Source of the DNA: Phycisphaerales bacterium
GTDB taxonomy: Bacteria > Planctomycetota > Phycisphaerae > Phycisphaerales > SM1A02
Direction: 5' to 3'
Assembly: GCA_009691915.1 (NCBI GenBank)
Contig: SIAD01000003.1
Coordinates: forward strand, 1 to 64,000
DNA: 64,000 nucleotides
Shown here: piece after piece, positions 9,510 to 19,026 of the stretch
Position numbering within the stretch: the first letter of the stretch is position 1
Layout: each line of letters opens with the position of its first letter
The notes under the pieces: generated by a model
Databases searched by the model: none
Told to the model about the DNA's origin: nothing
What the model saw: only the letters and a program-made list of their open reading frames with translations
Program-made: the position numbers and the translations under genes

Positions 9510-10556
9510 TCAGTGGCGCGCGGCTAGGGCAGTCGCGATCGCCGTCGCGGCGCGCTCGACGACATCCGAGGGCACATCAAGGTGCATGACCGCCCGTATG
9601 CGGTGCGGACCCATCGGGATCATGTCGACACCGAGCGCGCGCAGGCGCTGGCAGAGTGAGCGTGCGTCTCCCGCGGCCTGAGCTACGGTGAAAAAGACCA
9701 TGTTCGACTCGATCGCGTTGGCGGGGGGCTCGACCGTCACATGGGGAATTGTGGCGATCGCGGCACCAAGTGCGCGGGCGCGGGCGTGGTCCTCGCTGAG
9801 CCGTTGGACATGATGATCGAGCGCGTAGATCGCCGCCGCCGCCAAGAGCCCGCTCTGGCGCATCCCGCCGCCGAGCATCTTGCGGAATCGCCGCGCGCGG
9901 GCGATGAGGTCTGCCGGTCCTGCGAGGGCGCTTCCCACCGGCGCACCGAGCCCCTTCGAGAAGCACACGCTGACCGTGTCCGCTGGAGCGGCAAAGTCGT
10001 GCGGCGAGTACCCCGCCGCAACCGAGGCATTCCACAGTCGCGCTCCGTCGAGATGGACGCTGAGCTGGTTCGCGCGTGCCGCGTCGGCTACCTGTCGGAA
10101 CTGGGCCAGCGGCCAGACCGATCCACCGCCGCGATTGTGCGTGTTCTCGACGACGACGAGTCGGGACTTGGGTGAGTGGATGTCGCGATTGCGCACCGCG
10201 GTGTTGACGGCCTCGGCGTCGAATCGCCCGAACGGCCCGTCGAGAGGCTGGATCATGCATCCCGAGACCGCTGCCGGCGCACCAGTTTCATAGTGGATGA
10301 TGTGGCTCTCGCGGTGCGCGATGATCTCGTCGCCGCCCTCGCAGTGGCAGCGGATTGCGAGCTGGTTGGCCATCGTGCCGCTGGGGACGAACAGCGCGGC
10401 CTCCTTGCCGAGGAGTGTTGCGACCTTCGCCTCAAGAGCCTGCACCGTGGGTTCGTCGCCAAGCACATCGTCGCCAAGCGGGGCCGCGCGCATCGCCTCC
10501 CACATGGCCGCGGTTGGGCGAGTCACGGTGTCGCTGCGTAGATCAATCACGGACAT
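9510..10556 (-). CDS. ltaE: Low-specificity L-threonine aldolase
   Basis: A 348-residue PLP fold-type I enzyme of the beta-eliminating lyase family. It cleaves threonine or allo-threonine to glycine and acetaldehyde. SDTVTRPT at the start, [40 protein letters not shown] and the lysine motif [15 protein letters not shown] (Schiff-base Lys near residue 200) all match the family. TAGGAT lies seven bases before its ATG. It is divergent from queC with only 40 bases between start codons. Confidence 0.93.
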   Translation of the reverse strand: MSVIDLRSDTVTRPTAAMWEAMRAAPLGDDVLGDEPTVQALEAKVATLLGKEAALFVPSGTMANQLAIRCHCEGGDEIIAHRESHIIHYETGAPAAVSGCMIQPLDGPFGRFDAEAVNTAVRNRDIHSPKSRLVVVENTHNRGGGSVWPLAQFRQVADAARANQLSVHLDGARLWNASVAAGYSPHDFAAPADTVSVCFSKGLGAPVGSALAGPADLIARARRFRKMLGGGMRQSGLLAAAAIYALDHHVQRLSEDHARARALGAAIATIPHVTVEPPANAIESNMVFFTVAQAAGDARSLCQRLRALGVDMIPMGPHRIRAVMHLDVPSDVVERAATAIATALAARH

Positions 10557-10563
10557 GAAGCCG

Positions 10564-10590
10564 ATCCTATCGCGACTCGCGGACTACTCT
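10564..10590. promoter_or_regulatory. Divergent -10 elements between ltaE (-) and queC (+)
   Basis: TAGGAT on the minus strand (10569-10564) is seven bases from the ltaE ATG. TACTCT on the plus strand (10585-10590) is six bases from the queC ATG. The whole intergenic region is 40 bases. Confidence 0.4.
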
Positions 10591-10596
10591 CTGGCC

Positions 10597-11259
10597 ATGC
10601 CCCGCACGGCGGTCGTTCTTCTCTCCGGCGGCATGGACTCCGCGGTAGTTCTCGCGTGGATGCAGCGAGAGGGGTTCGACTGCATCGCGCTCTCGATCGA
10701 CTATGGCCAGCGGCATCGAATCGAGCTGGACTGCGCGCGCCGGGTCGCTGCGCGCGCACGGGTCCGCGAGCACATCGTGCAGTCGATCGACCTGCGCATA
10801 GTCGGTGCGAGCGCGCTCACCTCCGACATCCCGGTGCCGAAGAGGGGGGCATCGCGTGGCGAGATCCCCATTACCTATGTGCCCGCGCGCAATCTGCTCT
10901 TTCTCAGTTGCGCGCTCGGACTGGCCGAGGCACGCTCCGCACGGGACATCGCCATAGGAGTGAATTCACTCGACTATTCCGGATACCCCGACTGCAGGCC
11001 GCAGTTCATCGAGAGTTTCGAGCGCACAGCGAACTTGGCGACCAGGGCCGGTGTCGAAGCACTCAAGGGACAGTCGTGGTTCAAGGTGCACGCGCCGCTC
11101 GGGTCGCTCTCCAAGCGGGGGATCGTCGAACTGGGTCGCACGCTCGGCGTCGACTTCGACCTGACGATCAGCTGCTACGACCCATCACCCGACGGACTGG
11201 CGTGCTTAGAGTGCGACGCATGCCGACTTCGAGCCCTCGGCTTCTCCTCAACCCCCTGA
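10597..11259 (+). CDS. queC: 7-cyano-7-deazaguanine synthase QueC
   Basis: A 220-residue PP-loop ATPase that turns 7-carboxy-7-deazaguanine into preQ0, a step towards queuosine in tRNA. The PP-loop is [16 protein letters not shown] near residues 7-22. [11 protein letters not shown] and [18 protein letters not shown] follow. The C-terminal zinc site is [21 protein letters not shown] longer upstream reading would run through the ltaE promoter and lacks conservation, so ATG 10597 is preferred. No other queuosine gene is in the window. It converges with gyrB at 11267. Confidence 0.95.
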   Translation: MPRTAVVLLSGGMDSAVVLAWMQREGFDCIALSIDYGQRHRIELDCARRVAARARVREHIVQSIDLRIVGASALTSDIPVPKRGASRGEIPITYVPARNLLFLSCALGLAEARSARDIAIGVNSLDYSGYPDCRPQFIESFERTANLATRAGVEALKGQSWFKVHAPLGSLSKRGIVELGRTLGVDFDLTISCYDPSPDGLACLECDACRLRALGFSSTP

Positions 11260-11266
11260 CCGCATG

Positions 11267-13771
11267 TCAGATGTCCAGGTTCTTCACTTCAAGGGCGTGC
11301 TTCTCGATGTAGGTGCGCCGCTGAGGCACATCCTCTCCCATGAGGATCGCGAACAACTTGCTCGCCTCGGCGGCTGCGTCGACGGTCACGCGCAAGAGCG
11401 TCCGCCGCGCCGGATCCATCGTCGTCTCCCAGAGCTGTTCCGGTTCCATCTCACCAAGACCCTTGAACCGCTTGATTTCGATGCCGCGACGGCCACACTC
11501 GTAAAGCGTCGCAAGGATCGCGGGCACATTGCTCGCCTCGACGAGTTCGGGATCGCCCTTCTCCGGCGCGACGAGCCAGCCATACTTGGCCGGCAGCCGT
11601 TCCCCGGTAACCGTCTCTTCCTGGACGAGCGAGTAGTCGTCGATATCGATCCCCAGACCCTGTAGTTGCGCGAAGATCCTGACCAGTTCCCCGACTTCGT
11701 GCATCTGACGAAGCGTGGCCACAGTAGACCCCGCCGCGACCGGACCGCTGGCGAGTTCATCGAGCACCATGCCGCGTTCGCTCACAGCCGCGTGTGCATC
11801 TTCTTCACTCCAGCGCAGGAGGTCGCCTCCGCTCCAGACGACATGATGGGTCGGCATCCGGGCCTGTTGTGCGGGATCATCACCGCGGGCACTGAGGAGT
11901 TTGGCGAAGGGGATACCGCGGCGCTTGACAACTCCCGCAAGCTCATCAAGGCGATGGAGCAGTCGCAGCGCCCGTGTCAGCTCATCGCCGGCAAGCGTCC
12001 GCACCGTGACTCCCTCGATGTCGCGAACGACCAGCGAGGCACTGCGCAGCGCCAGCTCAGCAAGCGTGTCATTCATCTGCCGGTCATTGAGCACATACTT
12101 GCTGACCTTGCCTCGGGCGACCTGATACAGCGGCGGCTGCGCGATGAAGATCCGTCCCTGCCGCACGAGTTCGTACATCTGGCGGAAGAGGAAGGTGAGC
12201 AGCAGGGTGCGGATGTGACTGCCATCAACATCGGCATCGGTCATGATGATGACCCGCCCGTATCGCAACTTTGCGATGTCCAAGTCGCTTCCGATGCCGC
12301 ACTGCAGCGCCTGCACCAGTGTCTGGATCTCCTCGAAGGCAAGCACCTTGTCGAGGCGGCACTTCTCTACATTGAGGAGTTTTCCCCGCAACGGCAGGAT
12401 CGCCTGGTGGACATGATCGCGCCCGCCCTTGGCGCTGCCACCGGCGCTGTCGCCCTCGACAATGAATATCTCGGTCGACTCGACATCGTCGCTCGAGCAA
12501 TCGGAAAGCTTCTGAGGCAGAGCACTATCGCCCAGCGCACCCTTGCGCTTGATCAGTTCGCGCGCCTTCTTCGCCGCCTCGCGCGCCTCTGCGGCAAGGA
12601 TGGCGCGCAGACAGATGTTCTTCGCCTCCTTGGGGTGCTTGTCGAGCCACGCAGCGAGTTCTTCGCCGACCGACGCGCTCACGAAGCTCTCGACTTCCTC
12701 GTTGAGCAGCTTCTCCTTGGTCTGGTTGTTGAACTGCGGGTTGGAAAGCTTGACGCTCACCACCGCCGTCAGCCCTTCGCGCAGGTCGTCGCCGGTCGGC
12801 ACGAGATCCTTCAGAATCCCTTCGCGCTTGGCGTATCCGTTGATGACGCGGGTTAGTGAAACCTTGAACCCCTGCACATGGGTGCCGCCGTCGGGATTCC
12901 AGATGTTGTTGCCGAACGCGAGCAAGTTCTCGGCGGTGGCGTCTGTGTACTGCATGGCGATGTCGCAACGAAGACCCCGCTCCGCGTCCTCTCGCTGGAT
13001 GGCAATGCACGGGCTCTGGATGGTCTTCCCCTCATTGAGCCACTTGACATATCCGGCGATCCCCTCGGTGTCGCAGAAGACCACATCCCGCGGCTTTCCG
13101 TCACTGCCGACATGCTCGTCGATGAGACGAATGCTGACCCCGGAGTTGAGATAACTCAGCTCTCGGAGCCGCGACTCCAGGACATCGGCGCGGAACTGTG
13201 TATCGGGAAAAATATCGGAGTCGGGGAGGAAGGTCATGCGCGTGCCGTTGCCGACGACACCAGCCTCCTTGATCTGGTGCAGGGGCTTCACCAGCAGCCC
13301 GCGCTCGAAGGAGATTCCCCAGGACCTGCCGCCCTTGTGAACTTCGATCTCGGTCCATGCACTGAGTGCATTCACGCACTTGACCCCGACGCCGTGGAGT
13401 CCGCCCGAGACCTTGTAGGCGTTGTTGTCGAACTTGCCGCCTGCGTGGAGCTCAGTCAGGATCACCTCGATCGCGGGCCGACCGTCGATTTTCGGATTGT
13501 CGCTCTTCATGAGATCGACGGGCATTCCTCGGCCGTCGTCGACGACGGTGCACGATCCATCGACCCCAAGCCGAACCAGCACGGTCGTCGCAAATCCAGC
13601 CATCGCCTCGTCGATCGAATTGTCGACGCACTCATACACAAGGTGGTGGAGCGCATTGAGTCCGGTGCCCCCGACATACATGCCCGGACGCTTGCGGATT
13701 GCCTCGAGACCCTCGAGAACCTGGATGTCTTCAGCGGTGTAGCGAGGAGCCTGTTCGGTCGGTGTACTCAT
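11267..13771 (-). CDS. gyrB: DNA gyrase subunit B
   Basis: An 834-residue type IIA topoisomerase ATPase subunit that introduces negative supercoils with GyrA. The GHKL ATPase region is clear (RKRPGMYVGGTG, ECVDNSIDEAMAGF, VVDDGRGMPVD, GGLHGVGVKCVNALS). The Toprim region has EGDSAGGSAKGGRDHV, LRGKLLNVEK and DADVDGSHIRTLLLTFLFR. The C-terminal RFKGLGEMEPEQLWETTMDP motif is typical. About 150 residues between Toprim and the tail are poorly conserved, as in many long GyrB proteins. ATG 13771 is preferred to an upstream start because the domain begins soon after it. TAGGAT lies about 30 bases upstream, leaving a short leader. gyrA and dnaA are not in the window. Confidence 0.95.
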   Translation of the reverse strand: MSTPTEQAPRYTAEDIQVLEGLEAIRKRPGMYVGGTGLNALHHLVYECVDNSIDEAMAGFATTVLVRLGVDGSCTVVDDGRGMPVDLMKSDNPKIDGRPAIEVILTELHAGGKFDNNAYKVSGGLHGVGVKCVNALSAWTEIEVHKGGRSWGISFERGLLVKPLHQIKEAGVVGNGTRMTFLPDSDIFPDTQFRADVLESRLRELSYLNSGVSIRLIDEHVGSDGKPRDVVFCDTEGIAGYVKWLNEGKTIQSPCIAIQREDAERGLRCDIAMQYTDATAENLLAFGNNIWNPDGGTHVQGFKVSLTRVINGYAKREGILKDLVPTGDDLREGLTAVVSVKLSNPQFNNQTKEKLLNEEVESFVSASVGEELAAWLDKHPKEAKNICLRAILAAEAREAAKKARELIKRKGALGDSALPQKLSDCSSDDVESTEIFIVEGDSAGGSAKGGRDHVHQAILPLRGKLLNVEKCRLDKVLAFEEIQTLVQALQCGIGSDLDIAKLRYGRVIIMTDADVDGSHIRTLLLTFLFRQMYELVRQGRIFIAQPPLYQVARGKVSKYVLNDRQMNDTLAELALRSASLVVRDIEGVTVRTLAGDELTRALRLLHRLDELAGVVKRRGIPFAKLLSARGDDPAQQARMPTHHVVWSGGDLLRWSEEDAHAAVSERGMVLDELASGPVAAGSTVATLRQMHEVGELVRIFAQLQGLGIDIDDYSLVQEETVTGERLPAKYGWLVAPEKGDPELVEASNVPAILATLYECGRRGIEIKRFKGLGEMEPEQLWETTMDPARRTLLRVTVDAAAEASKLFAILMGEDVPQRRTYIEKHALEVKNLDI

Positions 13772-13879
13772 GGTTTTCTGCGGTGGAACTGAGCCTTTTG
13801 ATCCTACCCGAACCGCCTCCACCGGGGCGTCGTAATCTGCACTTCAAGGAGACAATGGGTCGATACAACGGCTCTGGGC

Positions 13880-14629
13880 ATGGCGACTCAAGGTCTCAAT
13901 TCAGCGGCTGGAGACGATCCACTTTCTTCGCGCGTTTTCAATCGGCGGCAGGTTCTGCTTGCCGGTCTTGGCGTGGGTGCAGGGCTCATCGCCGGATGTT
14001 CTTCCACTCCGACGAAGGCCGCCAGAATGCCGAGTCCGCTCTGGCCCGCTGACTCCCTGCTACAGCCTCCCGTTCCTATCGCTGTCGCTCAAGCACCAGC
14101 GGCTCTGCCGCGGTCGCCACTGATGGCGAGTGTCATTCCGCGCAACGCATGGACGCGCGGTGGTCCCGACAAGGGCGAAATCAACCCGATGCTTCCGGTT
14201 CACTGGATCACCATCCACCACGATGGGATGGATTCGTTCATTGCCACCGACTACGCATCGTGCGCGTCGCGTATCGAACTGATCAGAATGGGTCACCGGG
14301 GAAAGGGGTGGGCGGACATCGGCTACCACTTCGTGATCGACCGCTCAGGACGGGTCTGGGAGGGTCGCGAACTCTGTTGGCAGGGGGCCCATGTCAAGAA
14401 TCACAACGAGGGCAACATTGGGATCCTCTGTCTTGGCAACTTTGACCTGCAGAAGCCCAGCGCGGCGCAACTCGCCATGCTTGAGAGGCACACGCGCCTA
14501 GTGATGAAGCAGTACAGACTCTCGCCCGCGAGCGTTCGCAGCCACCGCGAGTGGCCAGCCGCAGCAACTGCATGTCCGGGTCGCCATCTTCAGGCAAAGG
14601 TTGGCACGATCCGCCGCCATCTGGCGTGA
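13880..14629 (+). CDS. PGRP-type N-acetylmuramoyl-L-alanine amidase, exported
   Basis: A 249-residue amidase_2 / peptidoglycan-recognition-protein domain enzyme expected to cleave the bond between muramic acid and the stem peptide. The N-terminus combines a twin-arginine start (FNRRQVLLAG near residue 20) with a lipobox-like LIAGC near residue 40, so it is exported and probably lipid-anchored. The zinc-binding core is visible: WITIHHDGMD (first His), GKGWADIGYHFVIDRSG, GAHVKNHNEGNIGI (second His) and CPG near the end, replacing the usual Cys/His region ligand. It could recycle or remodel the wall, which planctomycetes do make. Only ten bases separate it from the convergent gene at 14640. Confidence 0.87.
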   Translation: MATQGLNSAAGDDPLSSRVFNRRQVLLAGLGVGAGLIAGCSSTPTKAARMPSPLWPADSLLQPPVPIAVAQAPAALPRSPLMASVIPRNAWTRGGPDKGEINPMLPVHWITIHHDGMDSFIATDYASCASRIELIRMGHRGKGWADIGYHFVIDRSGRVWEGRELCWQGAHVKNHNEGNIGILCLGNFDLQKPSAAQLAMLERHTRLVMKQYRLSPASVRSHREWPAAATACPGRHLQAKVGTIRRHLA

Positions 14630-14639
14630 TCCGGGCGAT

Positions 14640-14810
14640 CTAGGAGATTCCCGAACGCTCACGGCCCTTGCGGGCCCGCTCGTCGTCAGCGTCGAGTTTC
14701 GCGCGGAACTTCGGGTCGCCGGATTCCTGCCGTCCGACGAGTTTCCATGCGATGAAGGCGATGGCCGCCATGCCCACCAAGGCCAGGATGATGTTGAGGG
14801 GGTCGGTCAT
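14640..14810 (-). CDS. Small single-pass membrane protein
   Basis: A 56-residue protein with one hydrophobic helix (about residues 5-23, NIILALVGMAAIAFIAWKLV) and then a charged tail (DPKFRAKLDADDERARKGRE). Its ATG overlaps the xylulokinase stop as ATGA, so it is translated as the third cistron of the redoxin-xylB operon. A longer reading starting at 14858 would lie inside xylB and is less likely. I know of no function; the size and topology suit a small accessory or anchoring protein. Confidence 0.6.
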   Translation of the reverse strand: MTDPLNIILALVGMAAIAFIAWKLVGRQESGDPKFRAKLDADDERARKGRERSGIS

Positions 14811-16336
14811 TGCTGGCATGCCGAGTGTGTGAACCAGTGCGCGAGCGAGTTCGCGCACAGAGAGTAACGGGATGCGATCGCGCCAAACTTGTGAGCGCCG
14901 GGGCCGGGATCTGCGTGGTTGACCTCAGCGATCAACGCTGTCGCCTCGTCGATGTCCCGCCAGATACCCGTGCCGACGCCGCCAAGAAGGGCAGCTCCGT
15001 ACGCAGCGCCTGCCGTTTGACCGACGCACACTGTCGGGCAGGCGAATGCGTCCGCCAGCATCTGTCTCCACCAGGCGCTGCGAGCGCCGCCACCCGAGAG
15101 CCGCACCCGATCTACCGTTACGGAGCATCGGCGGGCCAACACAAGCGTCTCTCGCAACGAACAGGTCACTCCCTCGACGACCGCGCGGATCATGTGCGCG
15201 CGCGATGACCGCATGGAGAGGCCCGCGAACACGCCCCGCGCATCCGGGTCGGATCTCGGCGTTCGTTCGCCGCTGAGGTACGGAAGGAAGACAAGTCCCT
15301 CGCATCCCTCAGGTGCCGAGGCGGCATCGATGAGCATTCGCTCGTAGGGATCCTGTCCTCGGGCCTCTGCCTCGCGCACGAGGTCGGCGCAGAGCGTGTC
15401 GCGCATCCATCGCAGGCTGCCCCCCGCGGAGAGGGTGACGCCCATGAGGTGCCAACGCGAGGGCGCAGCGTGGCAGAAGGCGTGGAGCGCACCCTCGGGG
15501 GCGCTTCGCCATGCATCAAGTGCGGCGAAGATCACGCCGCTTGTCCCAATGGTGCAGGACACGGCTCCCTCGCGCACGATGCCCGTTCCAACGGCCTGCG
15601 CTGCTTGGTCGCCCGCACCGGCGATTACCGGAGTGCCCTGGGGAAGGCCAGTGGCGCGGGATCCATCAGCGGAGACGCGCGCCGACACCGTGGCAGACTC
15701 GAACACCTCAGGTAGGAGCGTTTCGGGGAGCCGAATCGCTCGGCACATCTCGGAAGACCACTTCCGCTGCTCACAATTGAAGAACAGAGTGCCAGACGCG
15801 TCGGAGACATCGGTGTGCGCGGCGCCAGTGAGCCTGAGCCGCAGATAGTCCTTGGGAAGCATGATCCGCCGCGTTCGACGGATCGACTCGGGCTCATGGC
15901 GCGCAAGCCACATCCACTTCGGAGCCGTGAATCCCGTGAGCATTCGATTGCCCGTCAGTGTCAGGATTGTTTCGCGCGAGATCACACGCTCTGCCTCCTC
16001 GACCTCGCTTGCGGTGCGCTGGTCGTTCCACATTATCGCGGGGCGCACGACTTCGGAGTCGCCATCGACGAGGACGAGTCCGTGCATCTGGCCTGTGAGT
16101 CCGACCGACGCGATAGCCCGGTCCGTCACGGCGGGATGGGACATCACTCTGCGCAGCGCGTCACACGACGCACGCCACCACACCTCGGGGTCAGCCTCGG
16201 CCCAGCCGGGCTGAGGCGACTCGAACGAACACTCGATGGACTCACTGGCGACGACTTGTCCCGACGCGTCGATGGCAATCGCCTTCGCCGAACCGGTCCC
16301 CGCATCGACCCCGATGCACAGGGGAGACGGGGTCAC
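14807..16336 (-). CDS. xylB: Xylulokinase (FGGY family)
   Basis: A 509-residue FGGY carbohydrate kinase most like xylulokinase, which phosphorylates D-xylulose to feed the pentose phosphate pathway (transketolase and rpiB lie at 4477-7085). The ATP-binding start is CIGVDAGTGSAKAIAID. GLTGQMHGLVLVD near residue 80 is the xylulokinase signature (MHG). GAGDQAAQAVGTGIV and LSGGGARSAWWRQMLADAF follow as expected. The GTG at 16336 overlaps the upstream gene's stop (GTGA). The downstream small gene overlaps its own stop. The exact substrate could be another ketose. Confidence 0.87.
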   Translation of the reverse strand: MTPSPLCIGVDAGTGSAKAIAIDASGQVVASESIECSFESPQPGWAEADPEVWWRASCDALRRVMSHPAVTDRAIASVGLTGQMHGLVLVDGDSEVVRPAIMWNDQRTASEVEEAERVISRETILTLTGNRMLTGFTAPKWMWLARHEPESIRRTRRIMLPKDYLRLRLTGAAHTDVSDASGTLFFNCEQRKWSSEMCRAIRLPETLLPEVFESATVSARVSADGSRATGLPQGTPVIAGAGDQAAQAVGTGIVREGAVSCTIGTSGVIFAALDAWRSAPEGALHAFCHAAPSRWHLMGVTLSAGGSLRWMRDTLCADLVREAEARGQDPYERMLIDAASAPEGCEGLVFLPYLSGERTPRSDPDARGVFAGLSMRSSRAHMIRAVVEGVTCSLRETLVLARRCSVTVDRVRLSGGGARSAWWRQMLADAFACPTVCVGQTAGAAYGAALLGGVGTGIWRDIDEATALIAEVNHADPGPGAHKFGAIASRYSLCANSLAHWFTHSACQQ

Positions 16337-16956
16337 CTCGCTGCGGTTCCGCACGGTGGGAGGACGCACCCAACCGCGGTCGTCGAACGCGGCTCCACCG
16401 GAGTGCCCACGGCAATCGCGTTGGTGACTTCGTCGAGGTCGCTCCTGGTCGGCGGTCCGTAGGTGGTTCCGAGCCCCTTGTACCGATTGTCGATCCGTCC
16501 GCGATAGACGAGGATTCCGTTCGATTCAACGACCGCGACGGACGGGATCGTGGCGACCCCGAGTGTGCAGCCAAGATCAGCTGATCCTTCGATGAGTGCC
16601 GGCAGAGGAAGCGAGTAGTCGCGGCGGAACTCGCGGACCATCTTGGGAGTGATCCCCTCCTCGGGGAAGACCATGATCCATGTGATTCCGCGCGTGGCGT
16701 CGCGCTCAGCCGCGCGCGCAACGACCGGTGAGTACGACCGGGCAATCGGGCACTCCGGACCGGCGAAGTACCAGACCGTCGCTCTGGTTCCGCGCACCAG
16801 TGGTTCGCCATCCACCCCCGTGGTCGGGAGCAAGGCGAGGTTCACCGTGCCTCCCAGAGGCAGCGAGCGGACTCCGCCGGGCGCGCATGCCACGATCCAC
16901 GCGAGCAAGAGCACGCACACGAATGCGAAGGCATTGCGCAGCGCGGTGTAGACCAT
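16333..16956 (-). CDS. Thioredoxin-like (redoxin) lipoprotein
   Basis: A 207-residue protein with an N-terminal hydrophobic segment ending in a lipobox-like WIVAC (Cys near residue 24). It then has a thioredoxin-fold redoxin domain. The motif GPECPIARSYSPVV resembles the single-cysteine CPIA...Y.P motif of planctomycete redoxins. IPSVAVVESNGILVYRGRIDN is the cis-proline strand region. With only one active-site cysteine it is not a classical thioredoxin; a peroxidase-like or cytochrome-maturation-like role is possible. It is the first gene of an operon whose second gene is xylB, an odd pairing. ATG 16956 is preferred over TTG 16965. Confidence 0.75.
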   Translation of the reverse strand: MVYTALRNAFAFVCVLLLAWIVACAPGGVRSLPLGGTVNLALLPTTGVDGEPLVRGTRATVWYFAGPECPIARSYSPVVARAAERDATRGITWIMVFPEEGITPKMVREFRRDYSLPLPALIEGSADLGCTLGVATIPSVAVVESNGILVYRGRIDNRYKGLGTTYGPPTRSDLDEVTNAIAVGTPVEPRSTTAVGCVLPPCGTAAR

Positions 16957-16964
16957 CGTTGCCA

Positions 16965-16998
16965 AGCGTACTCGCCACCGAGATCAAACCTCTATCGT
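16965..16998. promoter_or_regulatory. Divergent -10 elements between the redoxin-xylB operon and the symporter operon
   Basis: Minus-strand TACGCT (16970-16965) is eight bases from the redoxin ATG. Plus-strand TATCGT (16993-16998) is six bases from the symporter GTG. The 48-base gap would let the two sugar operons be controlled together. Confidence 0.4.
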
Positions 16999-17004
16999 GC
17001 GCGG

Positions 17005-19026
17005 GTGACACCATCGGCGCTCGACTGGTCCATCGTGGCGCTCTTCGTCGCACTGCTGATCGCGACAGCGTGGTTCGCAAACTCTCTTGGTCGCGGGGTC
17101 GCCGGGTTCCTCAGCGCTGACCGCTGCGCGGGCCGCTACCTCGTCAGCGTGGCCTACAACATGGCGCAGGTCGGGGTGATCACCCTCGTCTGGTACTTCC
17201 AGCTCGGCTACGATGTTGGATTCACGCAGATCTGGTGGGGATACATGGAAGGACCCTCGCTGATTCTCCTGGCGATCACAGGATGGGTCATCTACCGGTT
17301 CCGCGAAACGCGCGCCATGACGCTCGCGCAGTTCTTTGAGTTGCGCTATTCGAAGCGCTTCAGGATTCTTTCGGGGATCGTCGCATTCATTTCGGGAATC
17401 ATCAACTACGGAATCTTCCCCGGCGTGACGGCCCGCTTCTTCATCGCCCTCTGCGGGCTACCCGATGAGTTCCCACTGCTGGGCGCGTCGATACCGACCT
17501 TCCCGACGGTGATGGTCTTCCTTCTCGCACTCGGAATCTTCATGATCTTTGCCGGCGGAATGGTCTCGATCATTCTGACCGACTTCCTTCAGGGTGTGTT
17601 CTGTTTCGGAACTTTCGTCTTCATATGCTTCTGGCTGCTCGCGCAGTTTCCTTGGCCGGTGCTGGAGCGCGCGATGCTCGCCATGCCCGAGGGAACCTCG
17701 TGCCTCGATCCGCTGGGACTCAAGGACGAGAAGAACTTCGGCATCATCTACTGGGCGATCTCGGCGTTCATCCTGTTCTACGCCGCGCGCGCTTGGCAGG
17801 GGGATCAGGGATACAACTCGGCGCCGCTCAATGCGCACGAGGCGCGGATGGCGCAGATTCTCAATGGGTGGCGTTACCGCGTGCTGATGCTGGTGACGAT
17901 CATCGTTCCACTGGCCGTGCGGGCATTTCTCACACAGCCGGAGTATGCCGATGCGGCCGCGCCCGTGAATGACGCGCTCGCGCAGATCAGCAACGAGTCC
18001 CTCCGCTCCGAACTTCGTACGCCGCTTGCGCTCTCCCTCATGCTTCCGGCGGGGATCATGGGGCTCTTCATCGCGGCCATGCTCGGCGCGGCAGTATCCA
18101 CCGACGAGGCGTACCTGCACTCGTGGGGATCAATTTTCATTCAGGATGTCATTCTTCCGTTTCGCAAGAGGCACTTCGAGCCCAGGACTCACATCAGACT
18201 GCTGAAGCTCTCCGCGCTGGGTGTGGCGATCTTCGCGTTCATGTTCTCTCTGCTCTACAAGCCGAATCAGTACATCGCCATGTTCGCATCGATCACGGCG
18301 ACTGTCTTCGTGGGGGGCGCAGGGGCGGCGATCATCGGCGGCTTGTACTGGCGGCGTGGGTCGACGCAGGCGGCGTGGGGAGCGATGCTGACGGGCATAG
18401 TGCTTGCTGCGCTCGGGGTCATCGTCTACCAACTGGATGAAGAGGCCATGGCGCGCGAGTCGGCTGGGTCGGGCCTCTTGGCAGCGACGGCCGCGACGGC
18501 ACTCTGGCTGCGCACGACTTTCACTGGGCAGGAGATGAGCTTCATCGGCATGATGAGCGCGTGCATCGTTTATGTCGGTGTCAGCCTCCTGGGGCCGCGC
18601 ACCGACTTCGACCTGGACCGGATGCTGCATCGGCGCCGATGGCGCGTCGAGGGGGACCCGGAGATTGACAAGGTGCCGACGACGATTGCGGAGAAACTCG
18701 GGATCGACTGTCAGTTCAAGGGGTGGGACAAGGTCGTGACGCTGGTCACGCTTGCCTGGCCGCTTGTGTTCACCGGCGTATTCCTAGTGGGAACCGGGTA
18801 CGCGATCTGGCGTCGGAGCACGGGAGATCCGATCTCCAGTCAGTCGTGGAGCACCTGGTGGTTCTGGTGGATGTGGCTCATCCTCGGAACGAGCGTGGTG
18901 ATCGTCGTCTGGTTCACCATCGGTGGCATCCGCGATGTCATCCGCATGATCCGCATTCTTCGTTCGCGTGCCATCGACAACAGGGATGACGGGATGGTCG
19001 TCGCGGACGAGCCGCGCCGCCAGTGA
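17005..19026 (+). CDS. Sodium:solute symporter family (SSF) transporter
   Basis: A 673-residue membrane protein with about 13 hydrophobic helices, longer than the roughly 500-residue core SSF fold. It opens LDWSIVALFVALLIATAWFA. SSF-like features include RFRETRAMTLAQFFELRYSKRFRILSG-type sequence near residues 92-118 (the Na/proline signature region), AFILFYAARAWQGDQGY near residue 255, and MLGAAVSTDEAYLHSWGSIF near residue 362. The C-terminus adds helices. The gene's stop overlaps the beta-mannosidase start (GTGA). The substrate is therefore probably a sugar, such as a mannoside or mannose, taken up with sodium. Confidence 0.85.
   Translation: MTPSALDWSIVALFVALLIATAWFANSLGRGVAGFLSADRCAGRYLVSVAYNMAQVGVITLVWYFQLGYDVGFTQIWWGYMEGPSLILLAITGWVIYRFRETRAMTLAQFFELRYSKRFRILSGIVAFISGIINYGIFPGVTARFFIALCGLPDEFPLLGASIPTFPTVMVFLLALGIFMIFAGGMVSIILTDFLQGVFCFGTFVFICFWLLAQFPWPVLERAMLAMPEGTSCLDPLGLKDEKNFGIIYWAISAFILFYAARAWQGDQGYNSAPLNAHEARMAQILNGWRYRVLMLVTIIVPLAVRAFLTQPEYADAAAPVNDALAQISNESLRSELRTPLALSLMLPAGIMGLFIAAMLGAAVSTDEAYLHSWGSIFIQDVILPFRKRHFEPRTHIRLLKLSALGVAIFAFMFSLLYKPNQYIAMFASITATVFVGGAGAAIIGGLYWRRGSTQAAWGAMLTGIVLAALGVIVYQLDEEAMARESAGSGLLAATAATALWLRTTFTGQEMSFIGMMSACIVYVGVSLLGPRTDFDLDRMLHRRRWRVEGDPEIDKVPTTIAEKLGIDCQFKGWDKVVTLVTLAWPLVFTGVFLVGTGYAIWRRSTGDPISSQSWSTWWFWWMWLILGTSVVIVVWFTIGGIRDVIRMIRILRSRAIDNRDDGMVVADEPRRQ

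Noticed and set aside
11267-13771. Topoisomerase IV subunit B instead of gyrase B
   Set aside because: Toprim and C-terminal motifs and the long insert fit GyrB better, although without gyrA or parC nearby the distinction rests on sequence alone.
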